Assembly: GCA_034008185.1 (NCBI GenBank) | Contig: CM067086.1 | Location: 39,450,507-39,514,506, forward strand | Source of the DNA: Gorsachius magnificus | Taxonomy: Eukaryota; Chordata; Aves; Pelecaniformes; Ardeidae | Reading direction: 5' to 3' | Length of the DNA stretch: 64,000 bases | Shown: positions 42,463-56,500 of the stretch, piece by piece | How the letters are laid out: every line of letters begins with the position of its first letter | Numbering within the stretch: the first letter of the stretch is position 1 | Position numbers and translations under genes: made by a program | The notes under the pieces: generated by a model | Told to the model about the DNA's origin: nothing | Databases searched by the model: none | Seen by the model: the letters and a program-made list of their open reading frames with translations, nothing else

Positions 42463-45400
42463 AGAAAACTTGGTATTTTCATTAAACAGCACACAAATAA
42501 ATTGAAAACGTATTACCTCTGAAAATTGGATAATTAAAGGTGTACAATGTAGGATGCCTGATCTATTAGCTTGCAGCGGAACAGTGACTTCTCATAAAAG
42601 GTCCAGTCCTGACAGAAGGATTTGTGTAGCTTCTCTCGAGGAAAATTCATCTTCCCTACCAACAGTATTTTTTCCAACATTTAGTTTGTTGTTTTTATGA
42701 ATACAGAATGACATAGTTTATGATTACCAACTAATCAAGCTTTAAAAATGACATCTAAAATCTTGACATGAGTGAGAAATTACTAGACTTCAAAAAGCTT
42801 ACTTAAAAACATAAAGGTAATTTTACTGCTATGAAGAAATGCACTGCTTGCTTTCTTGCAAGCCAAATTCACAAAATCTTGCAATTATTTTGGATTTTAT
42901 GGTGCTGAAATAATATTTAAATACTAAAAACATATAGAAAGACCCAAGAAAGAATAACTAGCATGGCCTGTATTTCTGCAAGGGCACTAGAAGCAAAGTT
43001 GACACATTAACTGCTTCCCTACTAATATCTGCCTGTTGCATATCATTTTACTCACTGTATACTGTTGATGATGCAGCAAGAGAATATAAGGAATGACGTT
43101 GATAGGTTATCTATTTTTTTCATCCCATTCTTACGTACTCCCTCCTGAAGCAGAAAGAAGAGACTGGTAAGGCAAGACGGGAGGGGGAATTCAGAAAGAT
43201 TCTGCTGATGCAGAAAAAATACAAATCTTGAAGTCCATATCCAGAAAGTAACAATTATAAAGCTTAAGAGGTGAAGAAAAGATGTGGCAAAACATAAACA
43301 AAGAAGGAAAGAATCTTTTAGTCCTGAGAACTTCAAACACAAAGTCATCTATCTGAAATTCATGATCTAAGAATGATGTAGGCTAATGAACAAAAATCAA
43401 TCCACTTTAGCCTAATCAGTAATGAGCCTTGCCTCTACATAAGAAAAAAAGAAGACAGCTAGAGACAATTAAAAGGACATAGAAGAAGAAGAATTGTAGA
43501 ATCTATCATGTTAGATCAGGATCTCTACCAGGATAGAGAAAAGATAGTTCTATTTCTCAAAGACACCAGGAAAAGAGCCTGTTAACATAGCCATGAAGAC
43601 ACCAAGAGAAGGATGCTTTTCAATCACAACGAAGCAAAATTGCAAACTGTGACCAACTACGTAAGTACTATAAAATGATGTTCAAAGATATAACATCACA
43701 TTGTTTATCTCAAGGAGCTGGCAGTGGAACAAACATTACAATGCAGTTATATTTTGATATATAGCATTTACTATAATTGTATAGTTATACACAGATTTTT
43801 TTTTCAGTTCAATGTATTTTACCATATACAAGACGGTATAAACTGTACTGAATCCAAAGAAAATATCTGCATCTAATGATCAGGTGGTGTACTGCCTATG
43901 CGATATTAAAACAGAAACAGCTTCTTAACAAAAGCAGTGGATCAATTCCTGCCCTCATCAGCTCAGCAAGGGAACATAAAATCGCTGGTATTTGACTTTG
44001 TTGCTTCAGGAATCCTGCCAAGTTGAGCACAACTGCTCACAGCAAGCAGATGAAGTACATTCCACTAATTCGCACAAGATGCTAACGTTTCCAGCAGACA
44101 AAAATCTCTTGCATCCCAATGTAATTTTGCCCCAGTAAAAATGGCTAGAATTTTTATAAGTAAACTCGTATTAAAACTGTAAATGTAAAATTGTTTTTTG
44201 CTCCATATAACATGAAAAGACATGGCAAATTTACACAGCAGTTTTTAATAAACTTTCATGAACAAGGTATAGCGTAGGACATAAACTATGCTGGCAAGAA
44301 CCTAAGTCTGAAGGCATCCAAAGTAATTGTTTCCTTGAAGTCCTCAAAGAGTCAGAGTATAGAACTACAGAGCCACAGCAACTCCCATTTGTCAGCTTCT
44401 TCTCTAGAGTCTGTGCTTCCATTTAAGGAAAAAAAGGCAAATACTGTTCATTCGAAAAAGGTCACAAATACACAGATGAAGTGGTAGTTGCATCTACAGA
44501 CAGCTTGAAATAACAACGTTGATGCATCCTTCATTTTAGAAAGGGGTTAACTGATCTACAATGCAGAGCTCATGTAATAACTTAATGTAAAAACTTCTTA
44601 ACTATTTTACTTCTCCAGAAAGAAAAGAGTATGAAGGACTGTACCCCTCAATCATTAATATGTCTTTATTGGCGTTAACAAATGGCAGTTGAAATAAATC
44701 ATGTTTAAAGGCTAGCCAAACGAATACCAAACAGCTTCAAAAACTGGGAGTTAAGCTTAAAGTGAGTTTATCGGAGCAAGCATATTCCATTCTGTTCAAA
44801 TCTATTGTGAATTTTACATTACATTATTTTGGTTTGCATTCACATCCTTTATTTCACGAGTGGAACATGAAAGTTACCTTCTCATGGGTCCAGCTGAAGC
44901 TTGTAGCAAATACTGCTTTATCACATCAAGACTGAAGAACACTTTTCAACTTAAGCTCACCTTACATAAATTTACTTCCTTTCCCTGAGCAAACAGTAAG
45001 ACTGCATTTTAGAGAGACAGACCTACAAAGATACAACTTTCGGTTTCTCTTCCTTTCAGTGGTTATGAATGACTGGTTACTCATTTACAGCCGTCTTTGA
45101 TTATAATTTGACTTCAACTTCTGTACCTTGCTTCCTGGTTTGGGCTACCTACTAATTTTTGAGAGTATTCTAATCAAAAGGAACCCTTCCGACAAATACA
45201 ACTTGATAAAATCCTTTCTCCAAAGATTTGGGCCCTTTTTCAGTCTGAAATGCAATTTAACTAAGTAAATGTTGGATTCAGTGACCACATTAGTGGAGAT
45301 TTCCACAGCACTGGTAAAGGACTTTTCTCTTTTGTGCATCAGGAGACCAGATGAACTTTTCTAACATTCTGAAGAAGAAATGAAATAGAAAATGTACACC

Positions 45401-45738
45401 TAAGACAACAGCAACATGGCAAGCAACATGTTACTGACAGAACGGTATTAGTGATACTGTTCAAGGAGTGCAGCCTAATAAACCACCTGGGTTCAATGTA
45501 CAAATCTGCAGTTTTAATACATTTCTGGGGTGTCCCCGTATATTCTATACAAACACTATCAGAATACCAGGTAGTCAACTGAAACAAAGGGTTAAAACAG
45601 GTAATATTTTAAAAATACATCAAATAAAAGGAGGTAAAAATAAAACTGTGTTCATGAGGGCCTCTAATGTTCATAACAAGAGTTCCCTTTTCCTCTTTTA
45701 ACGTGCAGTTGACTGAATCTGTAACTCAACATACGCTT

Positions 45739-45762
45739 TTGCTTCTACTCTTGCTTCTACTC
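45739..45762. repeat. Two-copy 12-bp tandem repeat
   Basis: The unit TTGCTTCTACTC is repeated exactly twice. No function apparent. Confidence 0.8.
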
Positions 45763-48700
45763 TCGTAACGATGCCCAACCTTTCACTTCCAAAATACCAG
45801 AATCTATATTGGCACCGAAGGACGATTCATCTGGCTGATGGCAACAGCCTGTGCTTACCTCCTCTAGACCAGTCAGCAGACAGACACACAACATTTCTTC
45901 AGTGAGTTACACGATTCTTACACTCCATTAAAATCCTACTGCATAATACACCAATGCAAAATGCAATGAACATAAAAGCACAGCAGGTGCTGCATTCTGA
46001 GCTGATTAAATTTCTTGTGTTTCACCAGAAACCTCTAGCTCTACCACAAATGATTTCAGTTATATTGTATGACATCCGCACATACAATTTTCTTCCCTAA
46101 AATGGACTAAAGTGCTTCAGCCACAGTGAGAAATTCCTCTCAACTATAAACTTTTCTAGATAATTTTTCATATCTTTCAAGAACCTGTAATATAAGCTCA
46201 AAACCAGAAGATGATCATATTTGTTATTCCTTAAACTGCCAAGAACGTAAGTACAATAAGGAAAAAAAGATCACCAGCCTTTATAAAGACCTTGTAATTA
46301 AGTAAACTACAATGAAAGTTAGAAAATGCATAGGACTAGGATATGAACTGATTGTATAACCCCATAGTACTAGGACTGACAGTTCAGCTTTCTCTACCCT
46401 GACCAGTATCGACATGTGCAATAAAAAATGAATGCAGTGGATCAGTATAGCTTTTGACATCAGACATCAGTGCCTCAAGGGATGTTTATGCACAGAGTTT
46501 TCAGTAGCAAAGCTGTAGCAGTGACACTGTATTCTACTGCCTCTTTCAGACATGCCATTCAAAAACAATTGCCATAATATACTTTGAATTTACAGAACTT
46601 TAAAATGTATATTGTATTCAGATATTTGTAATGTAGGCTAGAAATAGGACACTTCAACCAGTTCAACATAAGCATCTGAACATATATTGCATTTCTTTTG
46701 TCCTTCCCACTGCTTAAAGTGCTCAGTATCATCCAAAGTACTGCTCAAGGCCAACCTCTCCTGCTTTCAGAGGGGTTTCTCCTCCCTTCAAAATAAATTT
46801 TCAAGGCGTATCCAAATTATTAAGTATCATGAAAAAAATTTGTATGGCCCTGTATTTATGCATTTTTTTTTAAATTAAAAAGGAGAGATAACCAGTCTTC
46901 AGCTAATTTGTGATGCACTATTGCCAAAATTTATAATAATTTGAAACTATGTCTGAATTTCAATTAAAAATGGCCTACTTTAGTTTGAATACTTCCCCCA
47001 ACACTACAGACTGTTTATATAGTTCTTTCTCTTCTCCAGTGTTGCAGAACTGGGAATACTTTCCTCCCCTTCATGACATGGGAGTCTTAACATTGCAGAA
47101 ATTAATCGCTGAATTTAGTTAAGACTCATCTGTGGGATGACACTGATGCTCGAGTGTTTATGGAGGAAATTTAATTTCTTGTATAACTTCAGACATCTAA
47201 CTGAAGGCTTTAATTTTTAATAGTGTAATCATCAGTCAGGCCATCACATATTACAAGTTTCATTTGCTGTGCTTTGCATTTTGAGAGAGAGTTTTCTAAG
47301 CACAGTGTTATCTAGTGAAAAACACAGAACTATTAGCAGATGAGTCTAACTAAATCCAGCAATTTCTGCAATGTTGAAGTTCATGTGCAACTGGGGGAGG
47401 AAACCAATTCTAGAATATTAGAACAGGTACTGCATGGCTGATCTTTTACTTACTTTTGCTGTAGGGTTTAGGAGCTGGTATTACAGCATGTCAATATAGA
47501 AAACATGTCTTAGCAATTACTCTTCACAGGAAACTCCTGCAGTAAGAGAGGAGGAAGACTACTCCTTGAGATATAACCAACTGATGACTGACTGGTCTCC
47601 ACTCCTCCTCCTCTGGCAAACCTCATGTTGTCACGGTTTCATAATAAGATCTCTTTATACAGCCAGGTGAGTAACAACTGGTTTTGTTTGGGTTTTTTGT
47701 TTTGTTTTTAAAAGCTGACTTCAGTGTTTTATTAAAAAAATCACAACTGTTGGTCTAAGAAGCAGCTTGCATCAATTAACTACATCACTTTAAAACCTTG
47801 TATATGCAACTGTACTAGCAGAAAGGCATTTATGTGTGTGTAATCTACAGAGACAAGGTGCATGAAAAGGTATGAGGAATGAAATGATATTTCTTGCTGA
47901 ACTCAAACCATTGTAATTGGGGAGGGAAAAAAAAGTACTCAACTCCAGAACTACATGAACTAGATACTTAAAACAGTGGTTCTCCATGAAGCCCCATACA
48001 ATTTTTGGATTCTTAAAGTAGTACCAGAAGAAAACACTTGTCATTTTTGGAGAAAAAGAGGGAAGAAGATTTGTAGATAAAGTTTATTAGTCTATAAGAG
48101 GAGTTGTGACATCTCACATTTTGTTTCACAGTACCTTAGTAAAGTGATAAGCAATAGAACTGTTTGCCTTCAAAGCTCAAATTTGGATAATCCTTCTATA
48201 ATTTTGTTATTTCAAGCAATGAACACACTAGACTTCTACAATTTTCTTTGGGGGTTTGTATTATGTAAGAACCTTACAATCTTACATGCGAGAAAAGACA
48301 GTGTATCTGAAAATAAACACCTATTTAGATTTACAAAATAGTGTTCAGAAATGAATTATGCTTTTTTTGAGGATCTAGAAGTTAGAAAGTAAGCGAAAAC
48401 AATTTTTTCTGATTGCATGTACTATTGCAATAACTACTTATATCCATTATCAGTATTTAAGGTACACATATTTTAAATGAAAACATTTTATCTTAGATTG
48501 ATATATCTGCTATTAAATAATTTGGTCTGATACTGAAATATTAAAATAGTTTGGGGGCAAGAAAATGAAATAACTTAAATATTGTTTCTTGACTGCTTTA
48601 GTCCATTCTATCTGAATGGTCTTTCTAATATTTATAAACTGCTACCTGCTGTAAAATCCCTGGCATCTGTTTAAGCCATGTGCAAGAAATGCACATTTTT

Positions 48701-49392
48701 ATGCAAAGTTCTAATAACTTGTAGAAGATTTTATATAGTGATGATCTGAAATTCCTGAAGGATCACTGGCCTAAGTGGTATGCATAGAGTTAAAGAATCT
48801 AAAAAGTGGTACAAATAACTTCAAAAAACCCCACAGCCCTTCTTGTCAAGAAGGATCTTTATTTGTAACAAAAAACTGGAACATTACGTCACTAGTAGCC
48901 AGAGGACCTAGAGATATGTTTTAATGATATGTGGTGATACGATGGCTTGATAAAGATTAACTGAAATCTTCCCCAAAAAAATCAATTTTTGGAATGAAAA
49001 TGCTGGAGAACTGTTGTTAAAGGTTATTAATTCTGTCTCAGTTTTGTTCCTTGAAACATAACAGGAGTGAAAGACATAACTAATACCCTACATAAATCAA
49101 CTTTCTTACTCATGTAGGCATGCCCACCAAAGCAGAATAGTTCAAGAGCAGAGGACTGACTCACACAAGAACTCGGGCAATGGGAGAGAAAAAGAGAAGG
49201 TGAAGAGCAATGAAAAAGGAGAACTAATATTTATACCAGTTACAACACAGACCTACTTAGAACATCTGAGGTGCATGCTTGGAATCTCTTCAGGCCCATT
49301 TCACCATATTATGCTATGATGATTTCCACAAGATTAAGAAAGAATATTATTTGATTCAATATTAAGGAGCATTAAGCTTCACCTTCTTAACT

Positions 49393-49775
49393 AAAGCAGC
49401 AAAAGGAAGACAAGGGAAAATGCGGTCCCATTGCTGAATGAGACAGGCAACCTTGTGACAAAGGCTAGGGAAAAGGCCAAGGTACTCAACGCCTTCTTTG
49501 CCTTAGTCTTTATTGGCAAGACCAGCCTTCAGGCATCACAGATCCCTGAGACCAGAGGGGAAGTCCGGAGCAAGGAAGACCTACCCTCAGCAGAGGAGAA
49601 TCAGATTAAGGAACATTGAAGCAAACTTGAACGTACATAAATCCATGCAGCCTGACAGGTCGCACCCACAAGTGCTGACCAATGTCATTGCATGGCCACT
49701 CTTGAGTACTGCACCTTGTCTCCAGTTCTGTACTGCGTCCAGCTCTGGCCTCCCTAGTCCAAAAGAGACATGGAT
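49393..49775 (+). mobile_element. CR1 LINE copy with large internal deletion
   Basis: The left part codes for LNETGNLVTKAREKAKVLNA and FFALVF, then IPETRGEVRSKEDLPSAEEN and HKSMQPDRSHPQVL, the CR1 region just before the reverse transcriptase. At about 49,700 it jumps to sequence that in an intact CR1 lies roughly a kilobase further on: TTGAGTACTGC, then TACTGCGTCCAGCTCTGGCC and AAAAGAGACATGGAT. Most of the reverse transcriptase is therefore missing. A duplicated ATCTAAATAATAATCT motif follows at 49,778-49,812. Confidence 0.85.
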
Positions 49776-50237
49776 TTAATCTAAATAATAATCTCATCTA
49801 AATAATAATCTAAAAATAAATAATTTGCCACCTTTTGCACAGGGTCAGAGCACATTTCTGGTATGTGCCATCAAACGTATTGGATGAACATTGTGCAGAC
49901 TTGATTATTTGATAGCAATATAATTACTTAGGGCATAATTTTTTTAACTAATCTGTACTGTTCTAAATCTTATTGCCTCTGAAGCTAGTTTAAAAGTCCT
50001 TTTTAAAAAGAATATTTTGTCAGCTTTGCTAATATAAGATACTATAAATACATGTTTATTTGCATAAGAACTAGATAACAATTTTTCATTCCTAAGGAAG
50101 GAAAGGCCCAAGGAAGACTTTTGAATCTTTTTGCAGAAAATAACACGTGAAACAGCTTTTAGCACTGGACTGGTGGTTGGTCAAAGAGACAGTAATACTT
50201 CTCCCTTGTATTTTCCAGAAGTAGCTTTAGATATACT

Positions 50238-50270
50238 GGGGGGTGGGGGGAACGTGTGGGAGGACGGGGG
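50238..50270 (+). other. Canonical G-quadruplex motif
   Basis: The plus strand has G runs of 6, 6, 3 and 5 separated by loops of 1, 7 and 5 bases, which meets the G3+N1-7 rule. It lies on the template strand of PRKD1 in intron 2, so a quadruplex would form in the DNA, not in the PRKD1 transcript. Formation is inference. Confidence 0.75.
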
Positions 50271-52715
50271 ACACAAAACCCAAACAAAACAAAAAAAGGA
50301 AAGAAGCTAATTCTATTACTAACTACTGCAAATAGGATGTTAAAACTGAAACAAGAACTGTTCTCAGGGATTAGAACTACTAATTGATTTCACTGAAAAC
50401 AAGTTAACGAAATCAAGAATTAAAGACTTGGGAACGCTATGAATATGCAGGTATGACCACACCCTATTTCCTGTAAAACTATGAAATAGCATTTTGGATC
50501 TCCTAAATTCTTTACTTTCCTTTTCATTTTTAACCCATCATGACACACTGCTACAGGTACACAACCTTTGATACAGTTGACACAGTCACTAAATTGCAAA
50601 AGGCAAATAGTCCATCACAGAAATGATGTAACTCAATAACAAGAAGCTAATAAATGAAGATAAATTTCTTTCATGAATTCTTCATAAATAAAACCAGATA
50701 AAATGATACAGCTGATCAATACTGTCAACTGTATAACAGGATTACCAGGAAGTGTGTAATAATGCACTTTGTGGATTTAACTTTAGCTAAAATTTGGTTA
50801 CTAGAACACAGTACAACAGTACTTTGTGATATTAAAAATTCCAGGTCTTCAGCCACACGTTTACACAGTGCTGGTTTAATAGCCTTCTTCTAAATATTGT
50901 AGAGTTGCTTATGCTTTACCACTGTTGTGGCGAGACCATTCACCTAAAAAATAAACCCATAAATGCTCTCATGCTCTTAAACAGTATAGTTCTCCTTTAT
51001 CACTTTCAAGTACTGCATAAAGTGCTGCTCTTGAAGATTTAAACAGCTATTTGCCTAATCTGGGACAACTGGAAATATGTGGTCATTTCAAAAGCATATA
51101 AACAATACATCAAATAAAGCACTAAATTCCTGGCTGATTTTTTCCCACTGTATCTGATTTACTGATATGGAGCGATTATTTTCTGTGGCAATTATGTAAT
51201 AGAGATTACTGGTATCTTTTCAAAAGGGAAAAATTTGTTTCCTGATATGGAAAGGATAAATGATGACTTACAGGAATGACTTGTATTATCCCTTATTGTA
51301 CTTCCTTCTATTCTAATCAAAGAGTATGGAATAGGGTCCTATACAAGAAAAATATATTTAAAAGCTCAGTTGGCTCAGATTATGTGACCTGACTCTTACC
51401 TCCACTCTTTTCAGCATTCATTAGGACTTTGGCTTTCTCTTCACTAATCCTATACTCTTCTATAGATTCAGTTTCTACTTTCATGAGACACACGAGTCTC
51501 CCTGTTTTTAAGTGTCTTCCCAGACGCTCTAACTGCATGTTCCAGCCACAAAAATCAAGCCCTTCAGCCATATTTTATCAAATACAACCTTTACAATTCC
51601 AGCATTCCTAGTCATGTACCTCATCCCTTCTTACTCTAAGCTTTTTACAAGTCCTATTGACACCTAACAGCATCCCTAGACTTCCTCTACATTCCAGTCA
51701 CATAATTTATGCTCGTTTCCTACTTCAGATGGAATAATCCACTCTTTACGGCCACTCTGCTGACCAAACATCCTTAAATCCATCTGTCATTTCATTGCCT
51801 CCAAAACTTGGCCTTTCACGCATGATTCATTTATATCCTTTTGTATTTCCTAGGCCCTAAATAGTTATATTCTTTTGTTGCACCTTTTTGCCTTCCATAC
51901 CACCATTTATACCTGTCACATAATCAATAGTCCTGTACAAGAAGCACCCAGCACTCCTCTTGAGCAGCCATCCATAAATAATATATATTTCTATGCTTTT
52001 ATTTGCTTCCCCACCTAGAATTGAAATTCTCCCCTTCCCTTCCTTTCCTTTCCTAGTTTTAAAAATAAATCATGTAAGGAGTCAGAGCAGCCCTGGCAGG
52101 CAGTGTTATGGGCTTTGAAAAAGCAGCTACTCTACTTCCAGTGGGCATTTTCATGGCACTTCATGTAAGGTAAAAGCTAAAAATCCTTACTTTGAAAGAA
52201 GACAGGTCACTGTTAGCAAGAACAGCCTTGGCAATTCCTCCACAGTTAATTACAAATTGACTACATCAACTAACAGGAAAAAAAAAATGTATACTCTATC
52301 CAATTAAACTGTTGATACTTCATGGATACTTCAAGATACTCAATTAAGTAAATGTTAAAATATTTATTGTACTTTGTGGTTACTTTTTACATTTTTTTTT
52401 TCTACTGGGCTTCTTTGAAAAGGGTTGTGCTGCCACACAGGATGATTTTTCTCTAAAAATGTAGAACATACATATTTCAAATTGTTTATTAAAATTAACA
52501 TGTTGTTTAACTAGTAATATACACCAAATAAGGGTGTTAAAAAGTATACAGTGCAATGAAAAAAAGAAAAGAATTAATAGGTATAATATGTTTACATACA
52601 CACAGCCTAGGTCAAAGTCCATACAACCAAAATTTCCTTTTTCTTGAAACCTAACTGGGACAAAAATACTGTGGATGTTCTCAGTTGCAAAAGCATGACA
52701 GTAATTTGTTTTTTA

Positions 52716-52883
<168 letters not shown>

Positions 52884-53159
52884 TTACTACACTGTAAAAT
52901 ACATAACTGTAAAATACAATTAATATAATTACATTTTGAGGGCAGACTAAACCATTCCTCAGACCACTAAGAAATATGACATATTGTTTTTTAATATATG
53001 ACAATATTTATCACTATATTCTGAAAAAGGCTTTTCCCCCAAGCAAGTAAGCTCAGTTGCCTTTCCCTTCCTCTGCAAGCAATGTGGTATCCACCAGGAA
53101 ATGAAAGAGAAACAAATCCATCCCTTAGCCACTGCTGGTAACTTTTTCAAAGCCAAGTT

Positions 53160-53260
53160 CCTGAGCAAGGTGATCTAATCAGACCTGCCCGGAGCAGGCG
53201 TTTGGACTAGATGACCTATGGATTTCCTTTCCAGTCTATATTATTCCACAATTCTATGAT
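53160..53260 (+). mobile_element. CR1 LINE 3'-end fragment
   Basis: The stretch GACCTGCCCGGAGCAGG, then TTTGGACTAGATGACCTATG and CCACAATTCTATGAT is the terminal part of an avian CR1 element, ending with the ATTCTATGAT-type 3' repeat. The left boundary is uncertain. Antisense to PRKD1. Confidence 0.8.
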
Positions 53261-53566
53261 CTTTCCCCAGATTAGTGCCAAAAAGATGCCTTGAGGCTAG
53301 AGGAAATATTTTTCAGCTCTGCCTAAGATGCGATGCCTAACTGATAGCTCATTAGGAAATACCTATTTCTTGAAACTAAAGTTACCAGATACATACTACC
53401 TTAAGTTAAGAGACATAGAACAATGTTTCCCAACTTAATCATAGTTGTCTATTTCAATGCTACGAAGTTGGAGCTTTGAAACCAGATTAAATCCTGTTTA
53501 AACTAAAAAATATTTTAAAAAACTCAGAGGTTATAACCAAAATTGAGATTATTATCTAAGCAACTC

Positions 53567-53589
53567 TTTTTTTTTTTTTTTTTTTTTTT
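53567..53589. repeat. Poly-T run
   Basis: Twenty-three consecutive T on the plus strand followed by CTGCAG. Probably length-polymorphic. Confidence 0.85.
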
Positions 53590-56500
53590 CTGCAGCACAA
53601 AAAAAGTGAGTCAATTTTTTTCGTGCTCCCAGCTTAGAGAACTAAGATTTTGTTTTGGAAACAGCCAAGAGACCTTTTTTCTGATACAAAAGATTCAATT
53701 CAGTTTTACATCACTGAACTACTCCATGTATTATTTGGGAGTTTTATCAACATGCAGTGAAAGAAACACACTGATAAGCATAACTCAAGAGATAAACTGG
53801 CAGGTTCTGAGGTTACAATTACTTTGAAAAGAATACAGAATAGAAGGAACCCAACAAAAAGTACTTTAAAACAATATATTCATTACTGATTACTGGAAGC
53901 TTTGGAACCTATCCAAGCATCCCAAGAAAGTTATACTTTTTTTTTTTTAACCTTTAAAGCATGCACTGATAAGAGAGACAAAATGGTCAGATCCCTGGTT
54001 TGAATGAAATGCATGTAAATCTCTGAAGTTTTGTCTGTCTTATTCCATATTATACCGTAAGTACCAACCCACTGCTAATTCTTGGTTGGTCAGATTACCT
54101 GCCTGAAAAAAAGTTGCTGTATATAGTTATTCATACAGGTTTCATACAGAACAGAAACAATTTCCATATTCTGAAACATAAAACATTCTCACAGAATATC
54201 TGCAAAATTCTGCTATAGTGCATGTGTTTAAAGATGCAGAATTGTTGTTCATGTGCTCTGTGCACCACACGAAAAATCCTAGATAGAGCACTTACTTATA
54301 TGATATGAGATACTATTTCAAGGCCATTTCCTTGAGCACCTTTATTATCTATTAATGAGGAACTGAAAGAGTTGGCAATCTATTGCCAAACTTTGAGAAG
54401 GTTGGCACCAACATCAACACAACTACTTCTAAACAGGCATTACAATTACATATATAGCAGAGATATATATTTGTAAAACTTCCCTAGTAATCACTTAGCC
54501 ATTCATATTTACAACCTCAGTTGAATGGTCACACTAACAGCAAGGTGTACTGCACCATGTTCATCAAGCTGAAAATGGCTTACTATGTCATGTTCAATTC
54601 ACATTTCCAAAATATTTCTCACTGATAATTACCATCTTTATGTGGACCAAAAACTTGCTCTCTGAAATTTTGGTCTGTTGCCTTCTAAAAACATTACGCA
54701 TGGTTTTATTCTTGTTAAGAGGAGCAAAAATGGGATTTTCTACTTTCATTTTCCTCTCTAAAATAATGAACACTGAATAACCTAGTTCTGTAAAAGATAT
54801 GCATTACCACATTCAAAAACTTATAGAAGCAGCACCAGGTGGAATAAAATTAGTAAAGACGGATACTGAAATTTTGTTTACTTAAAATAATATTTTAATA
54901 TAGGCCACACTTCTAATGGAGTTGTTAGCCAGCCAAAAGTCACATTTTGTCATGAAACAACAGTGATGTAATGAAATGCTGCCATATTTGGATAATTCCA
55001 CTTTGTAGGCACCTTCTACTTGCTTCATACTCTCATTTGAAAAGTGCCTTTTCCTGGGAAGCCAGGAGCCATTCTTGACTGTACACAGGCATTATTATGG
55101 GGGTCTACACATCAAAAACATTCCATTTCTATTCAATTACCAAAAGAGTTGTAATATTTAGGAACCATATAAACTTTAAGTTATTTTAAAATAAGATAAC
55201 CAAGAAGGTAAAGCACTTTGGAAAGAGAATGTAGACAAAATCAATTTTCATTACGCAAGAACATGAATCTCTGTGTCTTTATGTCTTCCTGTTATTCTAT
55301 AGCTGTATTTTAATGTTGAAGTAATATCCTTTGCCATCTGAACTAAAGGAGAAGGGGCAGAAGAGACTTAAAAGTTTCAGTATGATTGAAATAAACTCCT
55401 AAATATAGTAACAACCGTAATTTTCACCTCAGGGAGGAATTTCTGAGAAACAGTGCAAAAATCCTAAAAAAAGTTCTCTTACATGAAATTTTCTTCATCT
55501 TCCACAGAGACAACATAACCTAGATGACATTTTCTCCCACGGTCCCAAATTGAAGATGAAATATTTCAAGTGTCACATACTTAAGATGCAGTAAATATTA
55601 AGGATTAAAACTGTAAGAATAAGCCAAATAATGCTGAAGGACCTTAATTATCAAGGTATCATTGTTTCCAAATTTCATTAAAATAATAAATTATTCAACC
55701 TCATTCCAAAATAATTTTTCTAGTTCAAGAACAAACTAAATTCATGGCTTAGATGTGAAATAGTTCCTCTAGTATTTAAAGAAATTTACTTTACATTACG
55801 CACAAGTGAAAGTGAATCAAAGCTTCTGAAAGGAGATGTAATCTGAACTGCAGTTACTCTCTTCATCCTTACAGGTGCTAGCATAGCCTGGGTAAGAGAA
55901 AAGCAGAGGACCCAGGCACTAAGAAACACCTGAGCATCTTACAGAGCCATTCAACATCTGACCTAGCAGTGCTGAGCCAGACCTAAAAACCTACTGGAGC
56001 CACTCAGATGTCTGTGTGGTGGTGCTCCATAGCTGGAGGAGCTCTTCCCTCACTCCAGCACTTGAGCTGGCAGCAGGCAGATTCACTCTTCTAAAGGCTT
56101 TAAATCTAGGACGCGCATGAGAAAGTAATCCTGGTGGGATTATAGTTTTAATTGAACAAATTCCTACCTTGCTACAGTATGCAAGTCATGATGGCATGTC
56201 GTAAGAGTGAGAATTTTCTTTAACAGAAGCAGTGAGAGATTAAAAATATCTTTCAAAATGGGCACAGCTGCTCTTTTTCAAACCCTGAGTTTTCTCATTT
56301 CACTGGCTTTCAGAGATAGTACAGGCATTTCCCTCTGAACTCATTCTGACTTAAATTGTTCATTCTCTCTTTATATTCCCATTCCATTTGCTCTTTTCAA
56401 ATTAGTTCTATTTTTTTCTACATATAAAACTATTTGCTATATTACATGTATTATATACGTAGGAATATGTGTATTTTGATGTATCATTTGTTATATTCTG

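Noticed and set aside
53550..53600. T23 followed by CTGCAG as a plus-strand splice acceptor
   Set aside because: It looks like a perfect acceptor, but no coding frame with recognisable homology follows on the plus strand and the gene is on the other strand. A homopolymer expansion is enough.
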